Below are positions 39,435 to 48,531 of a stretch of DNA of 64,000 nt, piece after piece. Each line of letters starts with the position of its first letter. Within the stretch, counting starts at the first letter, position 1. The stretch lies in NCBI GenBank assembly GCA_003331585.1, contig QOPG01000002.1, positions 1-64,000 on the forward strand, written 5' to 3'. This DNA is from Gammaproteobacteria bacterium (GTDB lineage Bacteria > Pseudomonadota > Gammaproteobacteria > Steroidobacterales > Woeseiaceae). Both the position numbers and the translations under genes were made by a program. The notes beneath the pieces are model-generated. The model saw only the letters and a program-made list of their open reading frames with translations, had not been told where the DNA came from and searched no databases.

Positions 39435-41498
39435 ATGCAAAATAAAAAAGGGATAAATATACTTACTTCTTACTTCGTATCTATCATATGCTTAATTGGA
39501 CTGATCGGCCTTGGTGGATGCACTCAAGAATCAAAATCCAGTAGCGAAGTAACTGTGAGCTCTGGGCAAGGAACAGAAGGAGGTCAATGGGAATATTTAG
39601 GTGGGGATGCTGCTCACACTCGATACTCGCCTGCGAATCAAATAAATGCAGAAAATTTTGAAGACCTTGAAGAGCAATGGGTTTGGGATGGAGCCAGTTT
39701 CAATGCTCAAAGTGGGAGATCTACACCGAGTTACATTAATGGAAAGCTCTATACTGTAGCTGGTGCAAGACGCTATGTGACAGCAATTGATCCAGCAACA
39801 GGTGAGTTAATTTGGTCTTATGGTGAACCGAAGACAGGTCGCTATGAATATTCGATGAGAAAAGATTATGGTAAGGGTGTTGCTTATGCTGAGATTGACG
39901 GAAGAGGTGTTATTTATATTTCTTCCCCCGCCTTCTTTTTGACGGCTCTTGATGCTGAAACGGGGCAACCTCTTGAAAACTGGGGAACACCTGTACCAAT
40001 AGATGGCTTTCCGAAATCTGGTGTTGTCGACATGCTTGCTGATCTTGGCCATGATTATGATCCTTACGAAGGCTTGCCACTTGAAACAGGCTATATAACT
40101 ACCTCGTCACCCCCTATTGTTGTCAATGGTGTAATAATCGTTGGAAACTCGCATGAGCAAGGTTATTACCAATCTCGTATTGAAAATGTACCGGGCGATA
40201 TATTAGCTTATGACGCCAAAACAGGAAAATTCCTATGGAAGTTTAATGTCATTCCAAGGCCGGGTGAATTTGGACATGAAACTTGGGAGAACGATGCATG
40301 GAAATATACTGGCGATGTATCATCATGGGCTCCTTTATCTGCGGATTTAGAAAGAGGAATTGTTTATATCCCGACTAATGGAGTCACTATCGACTACTAT
40401 GGAGGTTTTAGCCCTGGTGATAACTTATTCTCAACAAGTTTGATAGCTTTGGATGTTAAAACAGGAAAACGAGTTTGGCATTACCAGTTGGTCAAGCACG
40501 ATATATGGAACTATGACACGCCAACAGCTCCTGTATTATTGGATGTTGTCATTGATGGAAAAGAAGTTCCCATAGTCGCTCAAACTGCAAAGCAAAATAT
40601 GGTTTATACCTTTAACAGGGAAACGGGAGAGCCAATTTGGCCGATTGAATATAAATCAGTTCCTGCTTCTGATATTCCTGGTGAAAAGCTATCTGAGACG
40701 CAACCATTCCCTACTCTACCGAAACCATATGGTATGCAAGGACTTACACATGATGATCTAATTGATTACACCCCAGAGCTTAGAGAAGCAGCAATAGATG
40801 CTCTAAAGGAATATAAAATTGGACCACTATTCAACCCCCCTCTTCATAGAGATAATGATCAAGGATATAGAGCGGCATACTGGTGTCCTGGAGATGGAGG
40901 TGGAACAAATATTGATGGTCCAACTGTGGCTGATCCAACAACAGGAATCCTCTATGTATCCACAAGAAAAGCTTGTACTGCAAGAACAATAGTCTCGGGC
41001 GAAGAGCGTGATAAAAATATTAAACTGCCAACAGGAGCAAAATTCTCAGATTTCGCATCACTCAGATATGATAATCCTAGAGGACCTGATGGTCTGCCTT
41101 TCTTTAAACCACCATACAGTCATATCACTGCTATTGATATGAATACGGGTGAACATTTATGGCAGCTTCCTATTGGTGAAACACCCGAAAGAGTGTTAAA
41201 TCATCCAGATCTTAAGGATATGGATATCCCAACTACGGGAACTGGAAGAAATGCAGCGATGGGTGTAACTGATTCCATCTTTATGTATGCATCGACAGCG
41301 AGTGACGATACTCCAATGCTTTATTTTGTAGATAAAATTTCTGGAGAGCAACTCGGTGGTATTGAAATGGAAGATAAAACAAATTATGGCTTAATGACTT
41401 ATATGCATGAAGGAAAGCAATACATAATTTTACAAACTGGGCCAAAATTAACAGCACTTGCATTATATGATGAAGATGCTGAGGATGAAGATTACTAG
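39435..41498 (+). CDS. PQQ-dependent dehydrogenase (lipoprotein); track start 39351 is probably too early
   Basis: Lipobox LIGLGGC; GGQWEYLGGDAAHTRYSPANQINAENFEDLE; beta-propeller repeats; HDIWNYDTPTAPVL; TQPFPTLPKPYGMQGLTHDDLIDYTPELR. Confidence 0.93.
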   Translation: MQNKKGINILTSYFVSIICLIGLIGLGGCTQESKSSSEVTVSSGQGTEGGQWEYLGGDAAHTRYSPANQINAENFEDLEEQWVWDGASFNAQSGRSTPSYINGKLYTVAGARRYVTAIDPATGELIWSYGEPKTGRYEYSMRKDYGKGVAYAEIDGRGVIYISSPAFFLTALDAETGQPLENWGTPVPIDGFPKSGVVDMLADLGHDYDPYEGLPLETGYITTSSPPIVVNGVIIVGNSHEQGYYQSRIENVPGDILAYDAKTGKFLWKFNVIPRPGEFGHETWENDAWKYTGDVSSWAPLSADLERGIVYIPTNGVTIDYYGGFSPGDNLFSTSLIALDVKTGKRVWHYQLVKHDIWNYDTPTAPVLLDVVIDGKEVPIVAQTAKQNMVYTFNRETGEPIWPIEYKSVPASDIPGEKLSETQPFPTLPKPYGMQGLTHDDLIDYTPELREAAIDALKEYKIGPLFNPPLHRDNDQGYRAAYWCPGDGGGTNIDGPTVADPTTGILYVSTRKACTARTIVSGEERDKNIKLPTGAKFSDFASLRYDNPRGPDGLPFFKPPYSHITAIDMNTGEHLWQLPIGETPERVLNHPDLKDMDIPTTGTGRNAAMGVTDSIFMYASTASDDTPMLYFVDKISGEQLGGIEMEDKTNYGLMTYMHEGKQYIILQTGPKLTALALYDEDAEDEDY

Positions 41499-41504
41499 AT
41501 ACGC

Positions 41505-41539
41505 AGGGCTCCTCTAAGGGGAAGGGGCCCTATTTTTTT
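41505..41539 (+). terminator. Rho-independent terminator after the PQQ dehydrogenase gene
   Basis: Stem agggctcct (41505-41513)/aggggccct (41523-41531) with one G-U pair, followed by T-run 41533-41539; overlaps the stop of the convergent APC permease. Confidence 0.85.
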
Positions 41540-42825
41540 ATGTAAGGCGTTCTCAGTTTTATATAGATCATTACAAATGAAATATAAAGCAGGACTAGAA
41601 GCCATCCGCTTTGGTCAATATCTGAAAATGATAATGATCCCTGTCCAATCAGAATCAGTACCCCGATTGCACTGATAATCTTAAGCTTTTTCTCAGAAAA
41701 ATTCATAGTTGCATTGCTAAAAACATTCGGTAGTTTTTTTGCAAATCGAAAAGCCGCAATTAAAGGAATTAAATCATAAATAAAGACTAATCCTCCACCA
41801 AGCATAATAATGTACCTCAAATCCTTTCCTGCAAGAATTGGAATTAGACCAAATATTAAAATTACCGTTAAAAGAACATGTGGTGTATTAAATCGTTTAT
41901 TTACTTTTGCTAGGCTCTTTGGAAGCCAACCGTCATCACATGCAATTAATAATGATTTTGTCGCCCAAGAGAAAGTTGAATTAATGCTTGTAGCTAATGC
42001 AAAAAGACCAGCACCTACGATAAAAGCAACATATATTGATGGTGGTAATATTGCCTTAGCAACCTCTGCTAATGGCTTTCCTGCGGTTTGTTCAATCGGT
42101 AAGATTCCAACCGCCACGATCGAAACTAATGCAAAAAATACCGCCGCAACTGCCGTACTCAATATTATGGCACGTGGGAGATCCTTTTGCGGATTCTGCA
42201 TCTCACCCCCTAATTCTGAAATATATTGAGCACCTCCTGTTGAAAAAGAGAGAACGACACATGCCAAACCGAAGCCATACCAACCTTGAGGAAGTAACTT
42301 TTCAGGTTGAACAAAATTTTTATAATCAACTTCAAGGATTCCAAAAAATATCAATGACGAGAGACCACATAATAATAGGACAATCATAATCTTTTGTATT
42401 GAGGCAGCTTGCTTTACGCCAAATAAATTTACCACGTAAAACAAAAGCATGATTCCTATCGCTGTTAGATTAGGATTCAATTGTGGTAGCAATGCAATTG
42501 CATACTGAGAAAAACCTAGTGCAAATAACGCAATAAGGATATGCGTAAAAGTGAGTATCGCAAGATAAAAGAATCCGACTTTTGGTCCTAATATTCTCTT
42601 ACAGTATACGTATAAACCTCCTGTTGCAGGCATTGCCGACCCCATAAAAGCGATTGGTAATTGCTTTATAATGGATAATGTTGCTGACAATATAAAAGCA
42701 AATGGAATAGCATAAGCAGTAAAACCTATACCAATACCAATCAAAACCATTATTCCAGAACCAATTACCTGGCCCATCGCAATTGAGAACACATCCCAGA
42801 AATTTAAAGATCTTTTTAGTTCCAT
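41530..42825 (-). CDS. APC superfamily amino-acid permease
   Basis: FWDVFSIAMGQVIGSGIMVLIGIGIG; AMPATGGLYVYCKRILGPKVGFFYLAI; ELGGEMQNPQKDLPRAIILS. Confidence 0.92.
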   Translation of the reverse strand: MELKRSLNFWDVFSIAMGQVIGSGIMVLIGIGIGFTAYAIPFAFILSATLSIIKQLPIAFMGSAMPATGGLYVYCKRILGPKVGFFYLAILTFTHILIALFALGFSQYAIALLPQLNPNLTAIGIMLLFYVVNLFGVKQAASIQKIMIVLLLCGLSSLIFFGILEVDYKNFVQPEKLLPQGWYGFGLACVVLSFSTGGAQYISELGGEMQNPQKDLPRAIILSTAVAAVFFALVSIVAVGILPIEQTAGKPLAEVAKAILPPSIYVAFIVGAGLFALATSINSTFSWATKSLLIACDDGWLPKSLAKVNKRFNTPHVLLTVILIFGLIPILAGKDLRYIIMLGGGLVFIYDLIPLIAAFRFAKKLPNVFSNATMNFSEKKLKIISAIGVLILIGQGSLSFSDIDQSGWLLVLLYISFVMIYIKLRTPYIKK

Positions 42826-42829
42826 AGCT

Positions 42830-44032
42830 TTATTTAATTAGCATCAATGCCTCTTCAAAATCAGCAATCAAGTCATCAGGGTCTTCTAGACCCGTCGACA
42901 CTCTGATCATTCCTTGATAGATGCCCATTTCTTGTCTTTCTTCTTCGGGAATATCTAGAAATGCCATAGTTGCAGGAATTTGTGTCGTGGTTCTTACGCC
43001 TCCCAAACTAGCTGCAAAACAAGCTAATTCTAAGTTATCTAGGACAGTTAATGCATCATCACCATTATTAACTTCAAAAGTCAGCATACCTCCAAAATTT
43101 GGCATTTGCTTTTTAGCCAGGTGGTGTTGAGGGTGACTTTCTAATCCCGGGTACCAGACTCGTTTGACTTTAGGGTGTTTTGAAAAGTATTTAGCCAAAA
43201 TCATAGCTGTTTTACATTGCCTTTCCAGTCTTACTGATAAAGTTTGAATACCTCTCAATAATACCCATGCATTGAATGGGGAAAGAGGTGAACCCCATTT
43301 GACCATCGTGTTCCATCTTATTTGCTCCATGAAATCATCTGGAAGCAACTTTGACTTCATTGCGATGACACCACCAAGAGCATCATTGTGACCGCCGATA
43401 AATTTAGTGGCACTTTCAACAACAATGTCAACGCCCCAATCAAGCGGTCTAATTACATAAGGACTGGCAAATGTGTTATCACAAACAACAACCACTTCTT
43501 TTTCATGTGCTATTTTTACCAAAGCATCAAAATCAGGAACTTTCATACTTGGATTGGCTATGGATTCAAAATACAGAACTTTTGTGTTTTCTTGAATTGC
43601 ATTTTTTACTGCATCTGCATCTGAAGTATCAACAAATGTAGTACTAATGCCATAGTCGGTTAAACGATGATCCAACATCTCATGTGTTGAACTGTAAGTA
43701 GTCCAATCACAAACAATATGATCGCCACTTTTTAAAAGCCCAAATAAAGTTACTGATATAGCAGCCATACCTGATGCAGTTGCGAGGCAAGCATCAGCCC
43801 CTTCTATCATTATCATTTGCTCTTCAAACTGATATTCATTTGGATTGCCGCATCTGCCATAAATATTTACAGATTTTCTCTCTCCGTCAACTACCTTTTG
43901 ATAAACATCAGCACCATAATGAAAACTTGATGACATAAATATTGGAGCTCCAATAGAATTGGATCCCTCATCTGGAGCATAATATACAGCTTTGCTATCG
44001 AAATTCAGTTTTCTTCTCTTGTCTTCTTTCAC
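42830..44032 (-). CDS. Cys/Met metabolism PLP enzyme (cystathionine gamma-synthase/lyase-like), GTG start
   Basis: GRCGNPNEYQFEEQMIMIEGADACLATASGMAAIS; VVCDNTFASPYVIRPLDWGVDIVVESATKFIGGHNDALGG; SLGGVRTTTQIPA. Confidence 0.94.
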   Translation of the reverse strand: MKEDKRRKLNFDSKAVYYAPDEGSNSIGAPIFMSSSFHYGADVYQKVVDGERKSVNIYGRCGNPNEYQFEEQMIMIEGADACLATASGMAAISVTLFGLLKSGDHIVCDWTTYSSTHEMLDHRLTDYGISTTFVDTSDADAVKNAIQENTKVLYFESIANPSMKVPDFDALVKIAHEKEVVVVCDNTFASPYVIRPLDWGVDIVVESATKFIGGHNDALGGVIAMKSKLLPDDFMEQIRWNTMVKWGSPLSPFNAWVLLRGIQTLSVRLERQCKTAMILAKYFSKHPKVKRVWYPGLESHPQHHLAKKQMPNFGGMLTFEVNNGDDALTVLDNLELACFAASLGGVRTTTQIPATMAFLDIPEEERQEMGIYQGMIRVSTGLEDPDDLIADFEEALMLIK

Positions 44033-44041
44033 ATTAATTCC

Positions 44042-44152
44042 TTATTGATTTATATGATTAGGATCCCATATGTCGCGAGCTTCAATGTAGCTCTTTAGTC
44101 CAAATTTATAAAGAAAATTTTTCACATAAAGAGGTAATTTTACTGATAACAC
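44042..44152 (-). other. Unannotated 36-codon open frame (GTG start) just upstream of the Cys/Met PLP gene
   Basis: Translates to (V/M)LSVKLPLYVKNFLYKFGLKSYIEARDIWDPNHINQ*; in-frame stop just upstream; ends 9 nt before the next start. No clear RBS. Confidence 0.3.
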
Positions 44153-44167
44153 TTTATACTAGACTTA

Positions 44168-44184
44168 TGTTTAGAATATAAACA
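44168..44184. promoter_or_regulatory. Perfect inverted repeat, putative operator of the HTH-kinase gene
   Basis: TGTTTA-gaata-TAAACA (44168-44173/44179-44184), ending 6 nt before the ATG at 44191. Confidence 0.45.
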
Positions 44185-44190
44185 AATGTT

Positions 44191-45297
44191 ATGATACTTA
44201 CAAATAGAGAAAAAGAAGTAATCAATGAGATATCAAAAAACCCAGAAATAACACAGATAGAGTTATCAAAAAAACTGGGTATATCGAGATCTTCAGTTGC
44301 TGTACATATTATGAATCTCAATAAAAAAGGATTCATTAAAGGAAGGAAATACATTTTAGGTAATGAATCTTCTGTCATAGTGATTGGTGGTTCAAATGTT
44401 GATATTCACGGGATATCAGATAGTAAAATAAAGTTTAGTGATTCCAATCCAGGGAAAATATATGTATCACCAGGAGGGGTAGCTAGAAATATCGCTGAAA
44501 ATTTATGTCAAATGAACTTATCTTGTAAATTAATATCTGCCATAGGCAGAGACTCCCATGGGGAGATGTTACTAACCCAAAACATAGAAGCTGGAATTGA
44601 CACAAGATATATAATTAAACACGAGAGATATCCTACTTCATCCTATCTTTCTATTGTTGATGACACAGGAGAGATGGTTGGCGCGATATCAGATATGGAT
44701 ATCATTTCAACTATTACTCCTAATTATCTAGAGTCAATTAAAAAAGTTGTCATGATGGCTGAAGTTATATGCCTAGATACCAACTTAAATGAAGATTCAA
44801 TAGAATATATTTTTAATACATTTGGTAATATCCCTATATTTGTAGATCCTGTTTCTGCAAAAAAAGCAAAAAAGATACTTCCCTTCATCAGCAAAATTAG
44901 CACTTTGAAACCAAATATTAACGAGGCAGAAGAATTATCAAACATAAAAATAAAGAACAAAAAAGATTTGAATCGTGTATCAAGCTGGTTTCATGAAAAA
45001 GGCCTTGATCAACTTTTTATCTCATTAGGGAGCAAGGGATTATTTTATTCGAATAAAAATGAATCTGGATCCGAAGAACCGAAAAATAAAAAAAATAGAG
45101 TGAAAAATGTTTCAGGTGCTGGAGATACCTTAATGGCATCACTAATCCACTCCTATAAAAAGGGGTATGAAATCAGAGAAACTGCCAGAAATGCGTTAAT
45201 CGCAGCTTCTATCTCAATTGGAGATCAAAATTCAATCAGCAGGAGCTTATCTGCCGATAAAATAAAAAGAGAATACAATGAACAATATGCACAATAG
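44191..45297 (+). CDS. psuK: PfkB-family kinase with N-terminal winged HTH; probable pseudouridine kinase
   Basis: HTH: REKEVINEISKNPEITQIELSKKLGISRSSVAVHIMNLNKKGFIKG; PfkB: VIGGSNVDIHG, PGGVARNIAENL, KNVSGAGDTLMASLI; next gene is psuG. Confidence 0.9.
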   Translation: MILTNREKEVINEISKNPEITQIELSKKLGISRSSVAVHIMNLNKKGFIKGRKYILGNESSVIVIGGSNVDIHGISDSKIKFSDSNPGKIYVSPGGVARNIAENLCQMNLSCKLISAIGRDSHGEMLLTQNIEAGIDTRYIIKHERYPTSSYLSIVDDTGEMVGAISDMDIISTITPNYLESIKKVVMMAEVICLDTNLNEDSIEYIFNTFGNIPIFVDPVSAKKAKKILPFISKISTLKPNINEAEELSNIKIKNKKDLNRVSSWFHEKGLDQLFISLGSKGLFYSNKNESGSEEPKNKKNRVKNVSGAGDTLMASLIHSYKKGYEIRETARNALIAASISIGDQNSISRSLSADKIKREYNEQYAQ

Positions 45298-46225
45298 CAA
45301 ATTTGATTCTTATCTGGATATAAATTCAGAAGTACAAAATGCAATCGATAATAGAGAGCCAATTGTTGCTCTAGAATCCACTATTATTTGTCACGGGATG
45401 CCGTTTCCAAAAAATTTAGAAACAGCAATCGAAGTTGAAAGTGTTGTAAGAGAAAATGGCGGAATTCCTGCTACGATAGCTATATTAGATGGTCGTCTTA
45501 AGGTTGGAATAAGCAACGAAGAAATGCAATTTCTCGCTGAAAAAGGAAAAAATATAAAAAAGGTAAGTCGTCGTGATATTCCATTTTGTCTAGCCAATAA
45601 AGATCATGGCGCTACAACTGTTGCTGCAACAATGATTATATCATCTTTAGCTAATATCCCCATCTTTGCAACCGGTGGTATAGGCGGTGTTCACCGTGAC
45701 ATAAACGATTCCTTGGATATTTCAGCAGATCTTCAAGAACTAGCACAAACCAATGTTGCTGTAATATGCTCAGGTGTTAAATCAATACTAGATATCCCAA
45801 AAACCCTGGAGTACCTTGAAACTTTCGGAATTCCTGTGATCGGTTACAAAACAAAAACTATGCCTGCTTTTTATAACAGTTCCAGTGACAGCACTCTTGA
45901 TCATATGTGTAATAAACCAGAAGAAATAGCAAAGATCATAAGCATAAAATGGGATATTCCGCAAAAAGGTGGAATTGTTATAGCTAATCCAATACCAGAA
46001 AAATACTCTATTGATAAAAAAGAGATCGATTCTGTGATTGAAGATGCATTGATTGAAATGAAAAAACAAAACATCACAGGAAAGAAAACAACCCCATTTT
46101 TATTGGAAAGAGTGGCAAAACAAACAGAAGGAAAAAGTTTAAAATCAAATATTCAGCTTGTATTGAGTAATGTTTCACTTGCTACTAAAATCTCAAAAGA
46201 ATTCAACCAAATGAGTAGAGGTTAA
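45278..46225 (+). CDS. psuG: Pseudouridine-5'-phosphate glycosidase
   Basis: PIVALESTIICHGMPFPKNLETA; GGIPATIAILDGRLKVG; NKDHGATTVAATMIIS; FATGGIGGVHR. Confidence 0.96.
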   Translation: MNNMHNSKFDSYLDINSEVQNAIDNREPIVALESTIICHGMPFPKNLETAIEVESVVRENGGIPATIAILDGRLKVGISNEEMQFLAEKGKNIKKVSRRDIPFCLANKDHGATTVAATMIISSLANIPIFATGGIGGVHRDINDSLDISADLQELAQTNVAVICSGVKSILDIPKTLEYLETFGIPVIGYKTKTMPAFYNSSSDSTLDHMCNKPEEIAKIISIKWDIPQKGGIVIANPIPEKYSIDKKEIDSVIEDALIEMKKQNITGKKTTPFLLERVAKQTEGKSLKSNIQLVLSNVSLATKISKEFNQMSRG

Positions 46226-46227
46226 TC

Positions 46228-47208
46228 GTGAGCAAAAATCAGTCAATCCCTTCGATTGATATTAACTCTTTCTTAAATGGAACAGATGAAGAAAGAGATA
46301 AAATTGGACGACTCGTTGATGAAATATGCAGTCAAGTCGGATTCCTAAAAATCAAAAATCATTGCATCGAAGAAAAAATTATTAATGATATGTGGTCGGT
46401 GTCTGAAGAGTTTTTTTCAAATACCGAAAATGAAAAAAATAAAGCTAAACCAATTGATAATAGCTCACCCAGAGGTTACTTCCCTATGCAGTCAGAAACT
46501 CTGACTAAATCAAGAGGTATTGAAACACCGCCGGACCTTAAGGAAGCATTTAGTATTGGACCATTAAATTCACCAGCTACCAAAAACAAAAATAATGATT
46601 TTTTTTATGGGGAGAATATCTGGCCATCCAGCCCCTCAAGTTTCAAAAAAGTATGGATAGATTATTACCAAGCCATGCAACAACTTAGTTTAGAGATTAT
46701 GTCTCTTTTTGCAGTATCTCTTAATTTAGAAAAAGATTATTTTGATAGGTACTATACCCATCACATTAGTGCGCTCAGAGCATTAAACTATCCTCCTACA
46801 AAAACTAAGCAATTGCCAAATCAACAGCGAGCTGGGGCTCATACAGATTATGGCAGTCTCACTATCCTCCTTCCAGATCCAAATGTAGGTGGACTGGAAG
46901 TTAAATATGCAGATGGAACTTGGGTCCCGATTCAGTCAGAAAAAAATACTTTCATAATTAATATTGGTGACATGATGGCGCGATGGACTAATGATCGATG
47001 GGTTTCAACGCTTCATCGAGTAACTAGTTGTAACGAAGAAGCATTGTCGCCCAAAAGAAGGCAATCAATTGCATACTTTCAAAATCCAAATTTTGATGCT
47101 GAAATTTCATGTCTTCCAACCTGTCTCGATAAGAATAATCAATCCAAATATCAAGATATTGAGGCAGGTCTATACCTAATGGATCGATTTAAAGCCACAA
47201 TCAACTAA
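46228..47208 (+). CDS. Isopenicillin N synthase-like 2OG/Fe(II) oxygenase (GTG start)
   Basis: PSIDINSFLNGTDEERDKIGRLVDEICSQVGFLKIKNH; RAGAHTDYGSLTILLPDPNVGGLEVK; TLHRVTSCNEEALSPKRRQSIAYF. Confidence 0.9.
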   Translation: MSKNQSIPSIDINSFLNGTDEERDKIGRLVDEICSQVGFLKIKNHCIEEKIINDMWSVSEEFFSNTENEKNKAKPIDNSSPRGYFPMQSETLTKSRGIETPPDLKEAFSIGPLNSPATKNKNNDFFYGENIWPSSPSSFKKVWIDYYQAMQQLSLEIMSLFAVSLNLEKDYFDRYYTHHISALRALNYPPTKTKQLPNQQRAGAHTDYGSLTILLPDPNVGGLEVKYADGTWVPIQSEKNTFIINIGDMMARWTNDRWVSTLHRVTSCNEEALSPKRRQSIAYFQNPNFDAEISCLPTCLDKNNQSKYQDIEAGLYLMDRFKATIN

Positions 47209-47214
47209 GCAAAA

Positions 47215-48399
47215 TTATTTTTCCAATAATTGAGGTGAATATTGCTCCAACTTATTTCTCATTATTAGATATACCACAATGCTCAAACCAGTAAAAATCA
47301 TACACATTACAAAAACTGCACTATAACTATAATTAGCTCCCAGTATTGTGGCGGCTATGTTGGGCCCAACAATTTGCCCCATCCCCTGAGCCCCAGGCAT
47401 CAGAGCAGAAAAAGAACCTTCTCGGTCAATAGTTGCAACAGTCGCCATTTGAAATACATCAGTGAAAATCCATAGAAAATTAAACATAAAGACACTAATC
47501 AAAAGATTAGTATCAGTTATTCCGCCAATCAATAACCCTACAATTATCATCATACCTATGGAGGCACCAACAAAAGGTTTTACAATTCCGTAAAGATTAT
47601 TTGCAATAGCAGCAAACCCACAACCAACTAGCGTGAGCAAAGATCCCCAAAATAGAACTCCGCCTGTCCAAGATTGTGATATTCCATAACTAAAACTAGC
47701 TAACTCTATATATACCCAGTAAGCACCAATGTTTATATAGGCTAAAAATATTGCTCCCATTGCAAGCCACAAAATATATTTTGGAACATCAGGTATTGAT
47801 GAAGTTTCTTTATCACTTTTAATTTGACTCATAATCCCATACGGAACAATCCACTTGATAAATAATAGGCTGATTGAGATAGCAATTATGAAAAACCAGT
47901 ATATTCCATCCATGGATAGTTGAGGAAGGACTCTCATTTCCATGGCTTGTGAAAAAGCAAATGCAAATAAAAAAAGATTAAAAGCCCTGACTGGTTTTAT
48001 TGTCGCTCCCAATGCGGCAACAGCAACACCAGTATATATACCATTCCCTATGCCAGAGAGAACTCTCAACCATAAAACTATCTCATATTGTTCAAATATT
48101 GTGCATAGATAATTTGCAAATATTGTGATCAAAGCACCATAAATGACTAGATACCTCCTATTCATTCTGGATATGATAAAGGCGACAACTACAGCACCTA
48201 GTGATAAACCTCCCATATCAGCCCCTGCAACTCTCCCAACTTGTTCGGCAGTAAATCCAAGTTTTTCTGACCAAGCCGAGCTGATAACTGGAATCCCTAC
48301 CATTACACCATAACCAACAAGCCCCATATACAAGGATAGTGTTACAGATCTCCAGTCATCAAATTTTGTTTTTGTTTGATTAATTTCCATATATTCCAT
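47215..48399 (-). CDS. MFS transporter (start probably 48390)
   Basis: Twelve-TM-like protein; SAWSEKLGFTAEQVGRVAGADMGGLSLGAVVVAFIISRMNRR. RBS GAGGG is better placed for Met4 (48390). Confidence 0.85.
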   Translation of the reverse strand: MEYMEINQTKTKFDDWRSVTLSLYMGLVGYGVMVGIPVISSAWSEKLGFTAEQVGRVAGADMGGLSLGAVVVAFIISRMNRRYLVIYGALITIFANYLCTIFEQYEIVLWLRVLSGIGNGIYTGVAVAALGATIKPVRAFNLFLFAFAFSQAMEMRVLPQLSMDGIYWFFIIAISISLLFIKWIVPYGIMSQIKSDKETSSIPDVPKYILWLAMGAIFLAYINIGAYWVYIELASFSYGISQSWTGGVLFWGSLLTLVGCGFAAIANNLYGIVKPFVGASIGMMIIVGLLIGGITDTNLLISVFMFNFLWIFTDVFQMATVATIDREGSFSALMPGAQGMGQIVGPNIAATILGANYSYSAVFVMCMIFTGLSIVVYLIMRNKLEQYSPQLLEK

Positions 48400-48409
48400 C
48401 CCTCAATAT

Positions 48410-48486
48410 TGGCGCGCCCGGAGAGATTCGAACTCCCGACCACCTGGTTCGAAGCCAGGTACTCTATCCAACTGAGCTACGGGCGC
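48410..48486 (-). tRNA. tRNA-Arg(TCG), CCA encoded
   Basis: Minus strand GCGCCCGTAGCTCAGTTGGATAGAGTACCTGGCTTCGAACCAGGTGGTCGGGAGTTCGAATCTCTCCGGGCGCGCCA folds as a cloverleaf; anticodon loop CTTCGAA. Confidence 0.96.
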
Positions 48487-48531
48487 ATAATTTGTGTAAA
48501 TATTGTTCCTTCTGAACAATTGTATCTTAGA

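Noticed and set aside
42072-42389. 105-aa + strand ORF, and the neighbouring 139-aa ORF at 41810-42229
   Set aside because: Both are antisense to the APC permease, which has clear family motifs.
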